Part shown: piece by piece, positions 53,545-61,509 of the stretch
Position numbering within the stretch: the stretch's first letter is position 1
Layout: the number at the start of each line of letters is the position of its first letter
Source: Streptomyces sp. ISL-98
GTDB taxonomy: Bacteria; Actinomycetota; Actinomycetes; Streptomycetales; Streptomycetaceae
NCBI RefSeq assembly: GCF_018614055.1
Contig: NZ_JAGGPB010000013.1
Location: forward strand, 186,001 to 250,000
Reading direction: 5' to 3'
Length of the DNA stretch: 64,000 nt
Translations under genes and position numbers: made by a program
The notes under the pieces: model-generated
What the model saw: the letters and a program-made list of their open reading frames with translations, nothing else
Told to the model about the DNA's origin: nothing
The model's database searches: none

Positions 53545-54330
53545 TTACAGCCCCTGCCAGGCCGGCTTCGCCGCGTACGTCGCGCGGAAGTAGTCGGCGA
53601 GCTTCAGTTTGGACGCCGCGGCCTCGTCGACGACGACCGTCGCGTGCGGGTGCAGCTGGAGCGCGGAGGCAGGCACCAGCGCGGCGACCGGCCCCTCGAC
53701 GGTCTGCGCCACCGCCTCGGCCTTGCCCTCACCGGTGGCGAGCAGCACCAGGTGGCGGGCCTCCAGGATGGTGCCTATGCCCTGGGTGATGACGTGGTGG
53801 GGCACCTGGTCGATGTCGCCGTCGAAGAAGCGCGCGTTGTCGACGCGGGTCTGCTCGGTCAGCGTCTTGATCCGGGTGCGGGAGGCGAGCGAGGAGCACG
53901 GCTCGTTGAAGCCGATGTGCCCGTCGGTGCCTATGCCGAGCAGCTGGAGGTCCACGCCGCCGGCCTCGGCGAGCGCACGGTCGTACGCCTCGCACGCAGC
54001 CTGGATGTCGTCGGCGGAGCCGTCGGGGCCCATGAAGGACGCCTCGGACAGGCCGAGCGGCTCGACGACCTCGCGCAGTACGACCGAGCGGTACGACTCG
54101 GGGTGCCCGGCAGGCAGGCCGACGTACTCGTCCAGCTGGCAGATCCGGGCACGCGACGCGTCGACGGCGCCGGAGCGGACCTTGGCGGTCAGCGCTTCGT
54201 AGATGGGCAGCGGGGACGAACCGGTGGCCACGCCGAGCAGCGCGCCGGGCTTGCGGCCCAGCAGGTCGACGATCCCTGCCGCGATGAGCTCGCCGCCCGC
54301 TCCGGCGTCCGGAACGATGACAACTTCCAC
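53545..54330 (-). CDS. nagB: Glucosamine-6-phosphate deaminase NagB
   Basis: A 261-residue enzyme converting glucosamine-6-phosphate to fructose-6-phosphate and ammonia, the last step of aminosugar use; its substrate is the DasR effector. Motifs: VATGSSPLPIYEAL, CQLDEYVGLP (D67, E68), the proton-relay GIGTDGHIGFNEP (D136, H138, E143), and a C-terminal lid. The GTG at 54330 is chosen because an AGG-type site precedes it. It is divergent from the SIS gene, and a dre site lies between. Confidence 0.95.
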   Translation of the reverse strand: MEVVIVPDAGAGGELIAAGIVDLLGRKPGALLGVATGSSPLPIYEALTAKVRSGAVDASRARICQLDEYVGLPAGHPESYRSVVLREVVEPLGLSEASFMGPDGSADDIQAACEAYDRALAEAGGVDLQLLGIGTDGHIGFNEPCSSLASRTRIKTLTEQTRVDNARFFDGDIDQVPHHVITQGIGTILEARHLVLLATGEGKAEAVAQTVEGPVAALVPASALQLHPHATVVVDEAAASKLKLADYFRATYAAKPAWQGL

Positions 54331-54364
54331 GCTGATCCTGCCGATCTGAATAGGGAGCCAGTAT

Positions 54365-54380
54365 GGTGGTATAGACCAAT
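54365..54380. promoter_or_regulatory. dre DasR site between nagB and the SIS gene
   Basis: GGTGGTATAGACCAAT (54365-54380), 12 of 16 matches to the dre consensus, 35 bases from the nagB start and 118 bases before the SIS gene. Fits DasR control of nagB. Confidence 0.85.
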
Positions 54381-54497
54381 CTAGCAGAGCCCCGGTGTAC
54401 GCCAGGAGGCTTTCGCCAGGCGGACAACAGGCGGACAAACGGACTCTCGTGGTCGACTGGGACCGCGGCGACGTTCGTCACTCTGGAGGCACCGAGC

Positions 54498-55544
54498 ATG
54501 GTCGAGCAGCCCGGCAGGATCATGTCCGGCGAGATGGCGGAGCAGCCCGCGGTGCTGCGCCGGATCCTCGAAACCGGCGCCCCGAGAATCCGTGAGACCG
54601 CACAGGCGATCGCCGAGAGGAAACCGCGCTTCGTGCTCCTGACCGCCCGCGGCACGTCCGACAACGCGGCGCTCTACGCGAAGTACCTGCTGGAGATCCG
54701 GCTCGGTCTGCCCTGCGGGCTGACCTCCATGTCCACGACGACGGCGTACGGCGCCAGGCCCGACCTCAGTGACGTGCTGGTCATCACGGTCAGCCAGTCC
54801 GGCGGCTCGCCCGACCTGGTGGCCTCCACCAGGGCGGCGCGCGAGGCGGGCGCCGTCACGCTCGCCGTGACCAACAACCCGGACTCGGCGCTGGCCGCGG
54901 TCAGCGAGTACCACATCGACATCCTGGCGGGCCCGGAGAAGGCCCTGCCCGCCACGAAGACGTACACCGCCTCGCTCCTCGCCCTGTACCTCTTCGTCGA
55001 GGGCCTGCGGGGCGGCGACGGCGCGGCCGCACAGGCCCTGCCCGAACTCGCGGACCAGATCCTGGCCCGAAAGGCGGAGATCAAGCAGCTCGCCGCCCGC
55101 TACCGCTTCGCCGAGCGCATGGTCATCACATCGCGCGGCTACGGCTATCCGACGGCCAAGGAGGCGGCGCTCAAGCTGATGGAGACGAGCTACATCCCCG
55201 CTCTCTCCTACTCCGGCGCCGACCTGCTGCACGGCCCGCTCGCCATGGTCGACAACATCTCGCCGGTCATCGCGGTCGTCACGGCAGGAAAGGGCGGCGA
55301 GGCGCTCCAGCCCGTACTGGACCGCCTGCGGGGGCGGGGCGCGGACCTGTTCGTGATCGGCCCGAAGGCGCAGGTCGATGCGGCGTCGGCGGGCTTCGTC
55401 CTCTCCATGGAGGGCGTCGCCGAGGAACTCCAGCCGATTCTGGAGATCCTGCCGCTTCAGCTTCTGGCGTACGAGGTGACGATCGCCCGAGGTCAGGACC
55501 CGGACGCCCCCCGAGCCCTGGCCAAGGTCACCGAAACCCACTGA
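54498..55544 (+). CDS. SIS-domain protein (GlmS isomerase-like/AgaS-like)
   Basis: A 348-residue protein with two SIS (sugar isomerase) domains but no glutaminase domain. Sugar-phosphate-binding loops are TARGTSDNAALYAKY and TVSQSGGSPDLVAST in the first domain and ITSRGYGYPTAKEAALKLMETSYIPA in the second. It probably acts on an aminosugar phosphate as an isomerase/deaminase-like partner of NagB. ATG 54498 follows GGAGG by nine bases. It is likely DasR-regulated through the dre site at 54365. Confidence 0.88.
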   Translation: MVEQPGRIMSGEMAEQPAVLRRILETGAPRIRETAQAIAERKPRFVLLTARGTSDNAALYAKYLLEIRLGLPCGLTSMSTTTAYGARPDLSDVLVITVSQSGGSPDLVASTRAAREAGAVTLAVTNNPDSALAAVSEYHIDILAGPEKALPATKTYTASLLALYLFVEGLRGGDGAAAQALPELADQILARKAEIKQLAARYRFAERMVITSRGYGYPTAKEAALKLMETSYIPALSYSGADLLHGPLAMVDNISPVIAVVTAGKGGEALQPVLDRLRGRGADLFVIGPKAQVDAASAGFVLSMEGVAEELQPILEILPLQLLAYEVTIARGQDPDAPRALAKVTETH

Positions 55545-55594
55545 CCCTGCGGGCCAGGCATGATTTGATCCGGCAGGGCCATAGACACAAGTTA

Positions 55595-55610
55595 ATGGTC
55601 TAGTCCACAA
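55595..55610 (+). promoter_or_regulatory. dre-like site upstream of the PdtaS-type kinase
   Basis: AATGGTCTAGTCCACA (55595-55610), 12 of 16 matches to the dre consensus, including GGTCTAG. It lies 51 bases after the SIS gene stop and about 215 bases before the kinase start. An in-frame ATG at 55613 follows it, but the intervening codons look non-coding. Its target is unclear. Confidence 0.6.
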
Positions 55611-55825
55611 TATGCAGGTAAAAAGCTTCCTCCCTCCCCGCACAGGAGGGCGGAACGAGGTACCGGTCGCTCTCTGCCCTGACTGCGCACCGGCGCCTCT
55701 GTCGGCCGCGCGGGACCGCACATCCGCCGGCCGGAGCAGCTCCGGGCTGCGGTGCCGGCAGGGCTGAGGGTCCCTGCCAGGCGCCGCGGCCATGGGGTCG
55801 CCCGAGCGGCGGTACGCTCGCACAC

Positions 55826-57301
55826 GTGCCCTCCATGAACGACCTCGTCCGCCAGCACACCGCTCTGAGTGAAACCGACCTCGAGTGGCTCCACCTGCTG
55901 GTCTCGGAGTGGCAGCTGCTCTCCGACCTCTCCTTCGCCGACCTGGTCCTCTGGGTCCCCACGCTCGACGGCACCCGCTATGTGTCCGTCGCCCAGATGC
56001 GGCCCAACACCGGCCCGACCTCCTACCAGGACGACATGGTCGGCCACCTGGTCCCGCGCGGCCGCCGCCCTCTGCTCGACGCCGCCCTCGACGAAGGCCG
56101 GATAGTGCGCGAGGGCGACCCCGAGTGGCGGGAGGAGGTCCCGGTCCGGGTCGAGTCGATTCCCGTACGCCGCGAGGGCCGCGTACTCGGAGTGATCGCC
56201 CGCAATACGAACCTGCTGACCGTACGCACGCCCAGTCGCCTCGAACTGACCTACCTGCAGAGCGCGTCCGACCTGGCCCAGATGATCGCCGCCGGATCTT
56301 TCCCGTTCCCCGGCCAGCAGGTCGACATGGACGCGTCGCCGCGCGCCGGAGACGGCCTGATCAGGCTCGACGCGGACGGCATCGTCCAGTACGCGTCGCC
56401 GAACGCCCTCTCCGCGTACCACCGCCTCGGCCTCGCCTCCGACCTCGTCGGCCACCACCTGGGCCAGGCCACAGCCGAACTCGCCCCCTCCCGCGGCCCG
56501 GTGGACGAAGCCCTGGTCAAGCTGGCCAGCGGCTGGGCGCCGCGCGAGACCGAAGTCGAGGGCAACGGCGGGGTGATCCAGCTGCGCGCGATCCCGCTCA
56601 AGCCCAAGGGAACCCGGATCGGATCGCTCGTACTGTGCCGGGACGTCACGGAACTGCGCCGCCGCGAGCGGGAGTTGATCACCAAGGACGCCACCATCCG
56701 GGAGATTCACCACCGGGTGAAGAACAACCTTCAGACGGTGGCGGCGCTGCTGCGCCTCCAGGCCCGCAGGATGGACTCGGAGCAGGGCCGCGAGGCGCTC
56801 AATGAGGCGGTACGCCGCGTCGGCTCGATCGCGATCGTCCACGAGACGCTCTCGCAGAACCTCGACGAGCGCGTGGAGTTCGACGACATCGCCGATCGGG
56901 TGATCGCGATGGTCGCCGAAATCTCGCCGGGCAAGGTCAGGTGCCGCCGTACGGGCCGTTTCGGCATCCTCGACGCCGAGGTCGCGACCCCGCTGGCGAT
57001 GGTCCTCACCGAGATCATGCAGAACGCCCTGGAGCACGCTTTCGCACCGGGCGACCAGGGATCGGTCGAGGTCGCGGCGGTGCGCGGCGGCGACCACAAG
57101 GATGCGCGGCTGCTGATCACGGTGCAGGACGACGGCCGCGGACTGCCCGAGGGGTTCGACCCGAAGCGGACCGGCAATCTGGGGCTGCAGATCGTACGGA
57201 CCCTGGTGGAGGGCGAGTTGGGCGGGACGTTCGACATGGTCCCCGGCCCCGAGGGCGGTACGCAGGTCCTGCTCGACGTCCCCGTCAGGGCGGACAAGTA
57301 G
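55826..57301 (+). CDS. pdtaS: PdtaS-type sensor histidine kinase
   Basis: A soluble 491-residue histidine kinase of the PdtaS type: an N-terminal GAF-like domain (LLSDLSFADLVLWVPT), a PAS domain (DADGIVQYASPNALSAYHRLG), a HisKA_2 region with the phosphoacceptor in REIHHRVKNNLQTVAALL (H295/H296), and an HATPase with TEIMQNALEHAF, VQDDGRGLPEGF and GNLGLQIVRTL. Such kinases signal to an ANTAR-type RNA-binding antiterminator (PdtaR), not seen in the window. GTG 55826 has TACGCT (55813-55818) seven bases upstream, so it is likely leaderless; ATG 55835 is an alternative. The neighbouring wblE matches the mycobacterial pdtaS-whiB1 pair. Confidence 0.9.
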   Translation: MPSMNDLVRQHTALSETDLEWLHLLVSEWQLLSDLSFADLVLWVPTLDGTRYVSVAQMRPNTGPTSYQDDMVGHLVPRGRRPLLDAALDEGRIVREGDPEWREEVPVRVESIPVRREGRVLGVIARNTNLLTVRTPSRLELTYLQSASDLAQMIAAGSFPFPGQQVDMDASPRAGDGLIRLDADGIVQYASPNALSAYHRLGLASDLVGHHLGQATAELAPSRGPVDEALVKLASGWAPRETEVEGNGGVIQLRAIPLKPKGTRIGSLVLCRDVTELRRRERELITKDATIREIHHRVKNNLQTVAALLRLQARRMDSEQGREALNEAVRRVGSIAIVHETLSQNLDERVEFDDIADRVIAMVAEISPGKVRCRRTGRFGILDAEVATPLAMVLTEIMQNALEHAFAPGDQGSVEVAAVRGGDHKDARLLITVQDDGRGLPEGFDPKRTGNLGLQIVRTLVEGELGGTFDMVPGPEGGTQVLLDVPVRADK

Positions 57302-57307
57302 AAAAAG

Positions 57308-57346
57308 CAGTGAGCCCCGGACCGAGAAACGGTCCGGGGCTCACTG
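57308..57346 (+). terminator. pdtaS terminator
   Basis: Perfect 17-bp stem CAGTGAGCCCCGGACCG (57308-57324) / 57330-57346, loop AGAAA, seven bases after the pdtaS stop. Confidence 0.88.
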
Positions 57347-57463
57347 TGCGCATCGGGGGGTACTGCGCGCTGCGGCTCGGGGCGGGTGGTGCGTACGCGC
57401 TCTCAACGGATTAATGCCGTCAAGGCACACGCGCCGCCAGGCTCAGGCTCGAAGCAGGGGGAA

Positions 57464-57721
57464 TCAGGCGGTCGCGTTACGCGCCCGGTTGCGGGCGGCG
57501 CGGCGCTTCATTGCGCGTCGCTCGTCCTCGCTGAGTCCACCCCAGACGCCGGAGTCCTGACCGGACTCGAGCGCCCACTGCAGGCACTGCTCCATGACGG
57601 GGCAGCGGCGGCAGACGGCCTTGGCTTCCTCGATCTGCAGCAGCGCAGGACCGGTGTTGCCGATGGGGAAGAACAGCTCCGGGTCTTCCTCACGACAAAC
57701 GGCGTTGTGACGCCAGTCCAT
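57464..57721 (-). CDS. wblE: WhiB-family regulator WblE (WhiB1-like)
   Basis: An 85-residue Fe-S WhiB-like regulator, the WhiB1/WblE type that is essential or near-essential in relatives and senses nitric oxide in mycobacteria. Cysteines C9, C37, C40 and C46 (CRRC spacing) hold the cluster, followed by the GVWGG turn (58-62) and a basic C-terminal tail (KRRAARNRARN) for DNA binding. ATG 57721 follows AAGGAGAGG. The upstream region has a CRP-like box and an ACAAGCA palindrome. It converges with pdtaS. Confidence 0.95.
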   Translation of the reverse strand: MDWRHNAVCREEDPELFFPIGNTGPALLQIEEAKAVCRRCPVMEQCLQWALESGQDSGVWGGLSEDERRAMKRRAARNRARNATA

Positions 57722-57744
57722 GGCTGCTACCTCTCCTTGGTATT

Positions 57745-57761
57745 ACAAGCACGTTGCTTGT
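57745..57761 (-). promoter_or_regulatory. ACAAGCA palindrome upstream of wblE
   Basis: Perfect inverted repeat ACAAGCA-CGT-TGCTTGT (57745-57761), just upstream of the wblE ribosome site, so it would lie in or near the 5' end of the message. It may be an operator or an RNA hairpin. Confidence 0.5.
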
Positions 57762-57764
57762 GAA

Positions 57765-57780
57765 TGTGAACGCTTTCACG
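57765..57780 (-). promoter_or_regulatory. CRP-like box upstream of wblE
   Basis: TGTGA-ACGCTT-TCACG (57765-57780), matching the CRP consensus TGTGA-N6-TCACA at 9 of 10 fixed positions. Mycobacterial whiB1 is controlled by cAMP-CRP, so conservation is plausible. Confidence 0.6.
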
Positions 57781-58038
57781 AATCCCCCCGCAAGTGAAGG
57801 GCCGACTGCCAGTTGCCTGGTGTGGTCCTTGTGAAGGAGGGGGGTTCTTGCTCTCAGTGGAGGCCGGTGTTGCGGGCCGTCCCGATCGCCATGTAGAGAT
57901 TCGCAAACCTCGGCGGCGGATACAACCCCTTCCGGAAAGTTTTTTTTGATTCCTCGGTGTCGGCTAGGTCACAGCCGTACTTCCATGGGGTGGACCCCAG
58001 TAGATACGTTCGAGTTAAAGGACTTTTGCGCGTTCCGC
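57781..58038 (-). other. Non-coding wblE upstream region with an A/T run
   Basis: No credible gene. On the minus strand it holds an A8 run (T8 on the plus strand, 57940-57947), a possible promoter TTGTAT-N17-GAATCT (complement of about 57895-57926), and a GGGG-TGGA-CCCC hairpin (57979-57990). A 62-codon frame (57854-58042) uses rare TTA/CTA codons and low GC at third positions, so it is rejected. It probably carries distal wblE promoter elements. Confidence 0.5.
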
Positions 58039-59007
58039 TCACACAATCACACGCAGTGCACGGCGTACGCCTGTGAACGTCACGCTAGTACGCAGTCCTA
58101 GGTGGTCGCCGTCCATCTGGAAGGGCAGCGGAGCCTTTGAATGCAAGGTGAAGTCCGTCAAGTCATGCAGCGTTACCGCGTGCTTACCGTGCGGACCGCG
58201 ATCAGGACTTGAAGTGAGCAGCTGGGTCGCGTAGCGGGCCACCGCGGGGGTGGACATCCTGCTGAGGGCGAGTACGTCCAGGGCCTTGTCGAAGGAGGCC
58301 TCGGGGGATGCGTACATCGGGCGATTCCCCAGGTAGGTCCATGGGGCGGTGTTGCAGACTATGGAAAGCACAAGATCTTTTACGGGGTTGTGACCCGGCC
58401 GTTCCAGGGTGATCAGCCCGTGCAGGCGGTGCGGTTCCTCCAGGAACTGGCGTACCACCTGGCGCACGTAGAGGGCGTGCGTCGAGCGCTTTCCGCGCTC
58501 CCGCTGCTGCTCGACCCTGCCGATCACTCCCGCGTCGAAACCGAGCCCCGCCGTGAACGTGAACCAGCGGCCCGGGACGGATTCGTCCTCGGTTCCCGGC
58601 GTGCCGCCGGCGTGCCCGAGGCCGACCGTGCGCTCGCTGCGCGTGCTCAGGGCGTCCAGAATGGCGCCGGTCGCCTCGACGGCGTCGTTGGGCAGCCCCA
58701 GCGCTCGGGCGAATACGTTCGTGGAGCCGCCGGGGACGACCGCGAGGCGCGGCAGCCGGTCGGGGTCGGGCCCGTCGTGCAGGAGCCCGTTGACGACCTC
58801 GTTGACGGTGCCGTCACCACCGAGCGCGACGACCAGGTCGATTTCCTTGCTCTGCGCGGCCTGCCGGGCGAGGTCGCGGGCGTGTCCGCGGTACTCGGTG
58901 GTCACCGCTTCCAGCTTCATCTCGCTGGCGAGGGCATGAATCAGGACATCGCGGGTGCGTGCGCTGGTGGTGGTTGCTGCCGGGTTGACCACGAGGAGTG
59001 AGCGCAT
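58039..59007 (-). CDS. Diacylglycerol kinase-family lipid kinase
   Basis: A 322-residue protein of the DagK/YegS family that phosphorylates diacylglycerol or a related lipid. The nucleotide-binding signature is VVALGGDGTVNEVVNGLL, and PGGSTNVFARALGLP is the family's second motif. The C-terminal beta-rich domain continues to the stop. ATG 59007 at the junction with the divergent small membrane gene. It lies directly upstream of the wblE promoter region on the same strand. Exact lipid substrate unknown. Confidence 0.9.
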   Translation of the reverse strand: MRSLLVVNPAATTTSARTRDVLIHALASEMKLEAVTTEYRGHARDLARQAAQSKEIDLVVALGGDGTVNEVVNGLLHDGPDPDRLPRLAVVPGGSTNVFARALGLPNDAVEATGAILDALSTRSERTVGLGHAGGTPGTEDESVPGRWFTFTAGLGFDAGVIGRVEQQRERGKRSTHALYVRQVVRQFLEEPHRLHGLITLERPGHNPVKDLVLSIVCNTAPWTYLGNRPMYASPEASFDKALDVLALSRMSTPAVARYATQLLTSSPDRGPHGKHAVTLHDLTDFTLHSKAPLPFQMDGDHLGLRTSVTFTGVRRALRVIV

Positions 59008-59080
59008 GCGCAGCAGCCTACCTACTTGGGGGTACCCGGCCCAGACCTGGCCCGCTGGGGCAGGCCGCTACGCTGCAAGG

Positions 59081-59521
59081 GTGAGTACTGAGCAGCCCGA
59101 GCAAGAGCAGGCACCCGCCGCCGAACCCCGACCCTCCCGGCTGACGGCCGCCGCGGCGCTCGCCGCACTTGAGGGCCTGGCCCTGATCGCCGGTGGCGCG
59201 TACATGCTCGTGATGGGACTGCTCGGCAGCCCCGACAAGCCGGAGCAGGCGGAAATGGGCGGCCTGACCCTGCTCGTCCTCGCGGTGCTGCCGCTGGTGG
59301 CCGCGCGCGGACTTCTCAAGTGCCGGGCGTGGAGCCGGGGGCCGGCCATCATCACGCAGCTCATGGCGCTGCCGGTGGCCTGGACGCTGCTGCGCTCGGA
59401 GGGCTCGCTGCTGATCCCGGCCGGAATCGTGCTCGCCGCGGTGGCCGTGACGTCCCTGGTGCTGCTGGTCAACCCGCAGACCACGCAGGCGCTGGGAATC
59501 CGCAGCGCCCGCGACGCATAG
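59081..59521 (+). CDS. Small four-helix membrane protein
   Basis: A 146-residue protein with a cytosolic polar start (EQPEQEQAPAAEPRPS) and four hydrophobic segments: ALEGLALIAGGAYMLVMGLL, GLTLLVLAVLPLVAARGLL, IITQLMALPVAWTLL and GIVLAAVAVTSLVLLV. GTG 59081 lies six bases after TACGCT (59069-59074), a leaderless-type start; the frame is open upstream over the divergent kinase gene. No family is recognised beyond actinomycete membrane proteins. It converges with sigH. Confidence 0.8.
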   Translation: MSTEQPEQEQAPAAEPRPSRLTAAAALAALEGLALIAGGAYMLVMGLLGSPDKPEQAEMGGLTLLVLAVLPLVAARGLLKCRAWSRGPAIITQLMALPVAWTLLRSEGSLLIPAGIVLAAVAVTSLVLLVNPQTTQALGIRSARDA

Positions 59522-59564
59522 CGTCACGGGCGCAGCGGCGTAAGCGACCTCTCGGTCATTTCGG

Positions 59565-60563
59565 TTATTCCTCGACGAGGAGCCTTTCGCGGAGCTGGGC
59601 CAGCGTGCGGGCCAGCAGCCGGGAGACATGCATCTGGGAGATGCCGACCTCCTGCGCGATCTGCGACTGCGTCATGTTCCCGAAGAAGCGAAGCAGCAGA
59701 ATCCGCTTCTCCCGGGGCGGAAGATCCTCCAGCAGCGGCTTGAGCGACTCCCGGTACTCGACACCCTCCAGCGCCTCGTCCTCCGCGCCCAGCGTGTCCG
59801 CGACGGCCGGCGAATCGTCGTCCGTGTCCGGGACGTCCAGCGACAGCGTGCTGTACGCGTTGGCCGACTCCAGGCCCTCCAGGACCTCTTCCTCCGAGAT
59901 CCCGAGGCGCTCGGCCAGCTCGTGCACCGTCGGGGAACGACCGTGCTGCTGGGAGAGCTCCGCCGTGGCCGTCGTCAACGACAGGCGCAGTTCCTGGAGC
60001 CTGCGCGGCACCCGGACCGCCCAGCCCTTGTCGCGGAAGTGCCGCTTGATCTCACCGACGACGGTCGGCGTCGCGTACGTCGAGAACTCGACACCGCGCT
60101 CCGGATCGAACCGGTCCACCGACTTGATCAGCCCGATCGTGGCGACCTGGGTCAGGTCGTCGAGAGGCTCGCCGCGGTTGCGGAACCGCCGCGCGAGGTG
60201 CTCGACCAGCGGAAGGTGCATGCGCACAAGACGGTTGCGCAGCTCCGCCTTCTCCACCGATCCGTCCGGCAGTTTGCGCAGCTCGATGAACATCGCCCGC
60301 GCACCACTGCGATCGTGCGGATCATGGCGTCCGTGATCCTTGGAGTGCTCTTCGTGCTCGCTCATTTGGCCCGCCCGCTCTGCCTGCTCCGCCGCCGCCG
60401 TGCCCACCAAGCCCTCCACCAGGCCGTCCACCGGGTGGGGGCGGGCCTGCTGCTCAGGGAGACCCGACGGCTGGCGCGCGGACTCGACCGGAGTCGCGCG
60501 CCCTCCCGCGGGCGTCTTTGGGCTGAGCTCCTCGTTGCGCACCGGCCCGTCCCCGTTCCTCAC
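59565..60563 (-). CDS. sigH: SigB/SigF-type sigma factor, SigH-like
   Basis: Stress/development sigma factor of the SigB/F group, 332 residues from GTG 60563, about 37 kDa. Region 2 has LVEHLARRFRNRGEPLDDLTQVATIGLIKSVDRFDPERG in outline, region 3 SPTVHELAERLGISEEEV and region 4 LPPREKRILLLRFFGNMTQSQIAQEVGISQMHVSRLL. The GTG overlaps the anti-sigma stop (GTGA). ATG 60365 would give a shorter 266-residue form. The same frame is open through the anti-sigma gene to 61112 (515 codons), matching the several SigH products (about 51, 37 and 34 kDa) known in S. coelicolor. The N-terminal extension before residue ~75 is Pro/Gly-rich. Confidence 0.9.
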   Translation of the reverse strand: MRNGDGPVRNEELSPKTPAGGRATPVESARQPSGLPEQQARPHPVDGLVEGLVGTAAAEQAERAGQMSEHEEHSKDHGRHDPHDRSGARAMFIELRKLPDGSVEKAELRNRLVRMHLPLVEHLARRFRNRGEPLDDLTQVATIGLIKSVDRFDPERGVEFSTYATPTVVGEIKRHFRDKGWAVRVPRRLQELRLSLTTATAELSQQHGRSPTVHELAERLGISEEEVLEGLESANAYSTLSLDVPDTDDDSPAVADTLGAEDEALEGVEYRESLKPLLEDLPPREKRILLLRFFGNMTQSQIAQEVGISQMHVSRLLARTLAQLRERLLVEE

Positions 60564-60973
60564 GCCGGCCCGGGTCCCGCGCCGCGCTGTTTGTACAGGC
60601 TGATGGTGACCGTACGGTCCTCCGCGACCGTGGAGTCGACTTTGCCCGCGAGTGCGGAGAGCACCGTCCAGGCGAACGTGTCGCGCTCGGGCGCGCGCCC
60701 GTCGGTGGTCGGGGCCGACACCGTCACGTCGAGGGAGTCGTCGACGAGCCGGAAGACGCAGCTGAGGACGGAGCCGGGCACGGCCTGCTGAAGCAGGATC
60801 GCGCAGGCCTCGTCGACCGCGATGCGCAGGTCCTCGATCTCGTCGAGGGTGAAGTCCAAGCGCGCCGCAAGGCCGGCAGTGGCCGTACGCAGCACGGACA
60901 GATAGGCACCTGCAGCGGGCAGCCGGACTTCCACGAAGTCCTGGGTCCCGGGCTCGCCTGCGATCTGGGACAC
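60560..60973 (-). CDS. Anti-sigma factor, RsbW/SpoIIAB-like (SigH partner)
   Basis: A 137-residue HATPase-type anti-sigma kinase that binds the adjacent sigma factor. The GHKL fold is visible as FTLDEIEDLRIAVDEACAILL (N box) and later strands AEDRTVTISLYKQ; classic glycine boxes are weak, so kinase activity is uncertain. GTG 60973 (VSQIAGEPG) follows GGAGGTGAGG. Its stop overlaps the sigH start, so the two are translationally coupled. It is called prsH/rshA/ushX-like in Streptomyces by analogy. Its whole coding region is also open in the sigH frame. Confidence 0.85.
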   Translation of the reverse strand: MSQIAGEPGTQDFVEVRLPAAGAYLSVLRTATAGLAARLDFTLDEIEDLRIAVDEACAILLQQAVPGSVLSCVFRLVDDSLDVTVSAPTTDGRAPERDTFAWTVLSALAGKVDSTVAEDRTVTISLYKQRGAGPGPA

Positions 60974-61189
60974 CCTCACCTCCAAGGTGGCACAAGCTCT
61001 TTCGGGGGTCCGGGAGGGGGCGCCCCCCGGAGCCACGCGGTACGTCGTTCGCCGGTGACGCTATCGCGATCCACTCTTCCGTGTCGCCAGGGCCCCCGCC
61101 CCGACTTGTCACTCATGGTAAGCACATGGGTACGGACAGTGGCTAGGGGTCTGCGGCGCCCAATTGCAGAGAACCAGCGCCGGGTTGAC

Positions 61190-61215
61190 GTACCCACACG
61201 TCAGACGATCGAACC
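61190..61215 (-). promoter_or_regulatory. Possible SigB/SigH-type promoter before the anti-sigma/sigH operon
   Basis: On the minus strand GGTT (complement 61212-61215), a 16-base spacer and GGGTAC (complement 61190-61195) match the sigma-B/H consensus (GNNT-N14-16-GGGTAY). It overlaps the last codons of the UBP gene and lies ~215 bases upstream of the anti-sigma start. Confidence 0.55.
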
Positions 61216-61461
61216 GTCCATCGTGCACCAACGCCAGTCTGCCCCCGGTTCCAAGCTGCGCAGTACCGGATGACCGGCCTCCTTGGAGTGCGCGGAAGCA
61301 TGCCGGTACGGCGACGAGTCGCAGCACCCCACGTGCCCGCACTGCAGGCAGAGCCGCAGCTGTACGGGATGGCTGCCGACCGCCAGGCATTCCGGGCAGG
61401 TGTCACTCAGCGGAGTCGGTTCGGGGTGCGGCAGCTCGGCGACGTGCGGGCACTCGTTCAT
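61201..61461 (-). CDS. UBP-type zinc-finger protein
   Basis: An 86-residue protein, MNECPHVAELPHPEPTPLSDT..., with the UBP zinc-finger pattern: CPECLAVGSHPVQLRLCLQCGHVGCCDSS...HASAHSKEAGHPVLRSL in outline, and a tryptophan-rich end (DWRWCTMDGSIV). In eukaryotes such fingers bind ubiquitin C-termini; in actinomycetes they stand alone with unknown role. ATG 61461; a longer upstream frame lies over the antiporter antisense and is ignored. It lies upstream of the sigH operon on the same strand. Confidence 0.85.
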   Translation of the reverse strand: MNECPHVAELPHPEPTPLSDTCPECLAVGSHPVQLRLCLQCGHVGCCDSSPYRHASAHSKEAGHPVLRSLEPGADWRWCTMDGSIV

Positions 61462-61509
61462 GATGGCCAGGTTACGACGTACGAACGCATGAGGGCGGGG
61501 CCTGAACCG

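Noticed and set aside
55613..55825. 71-codon in-frame extension of the PdtaS-type kinase
   Set aside because: Pro/Arg/Gly-rich composition without a ribosome site; GTG 55826 has a leaderless-type -10 and gives family-like length.
57854..58042. 62-codon minus-strand frame overlapping the lipid-kinase stop (GTGA)
   Set aside because: Contains TTA and CTA codons, an AAA run and low third-position GC, unlike neighbours; more likely wblE upstream DNA.
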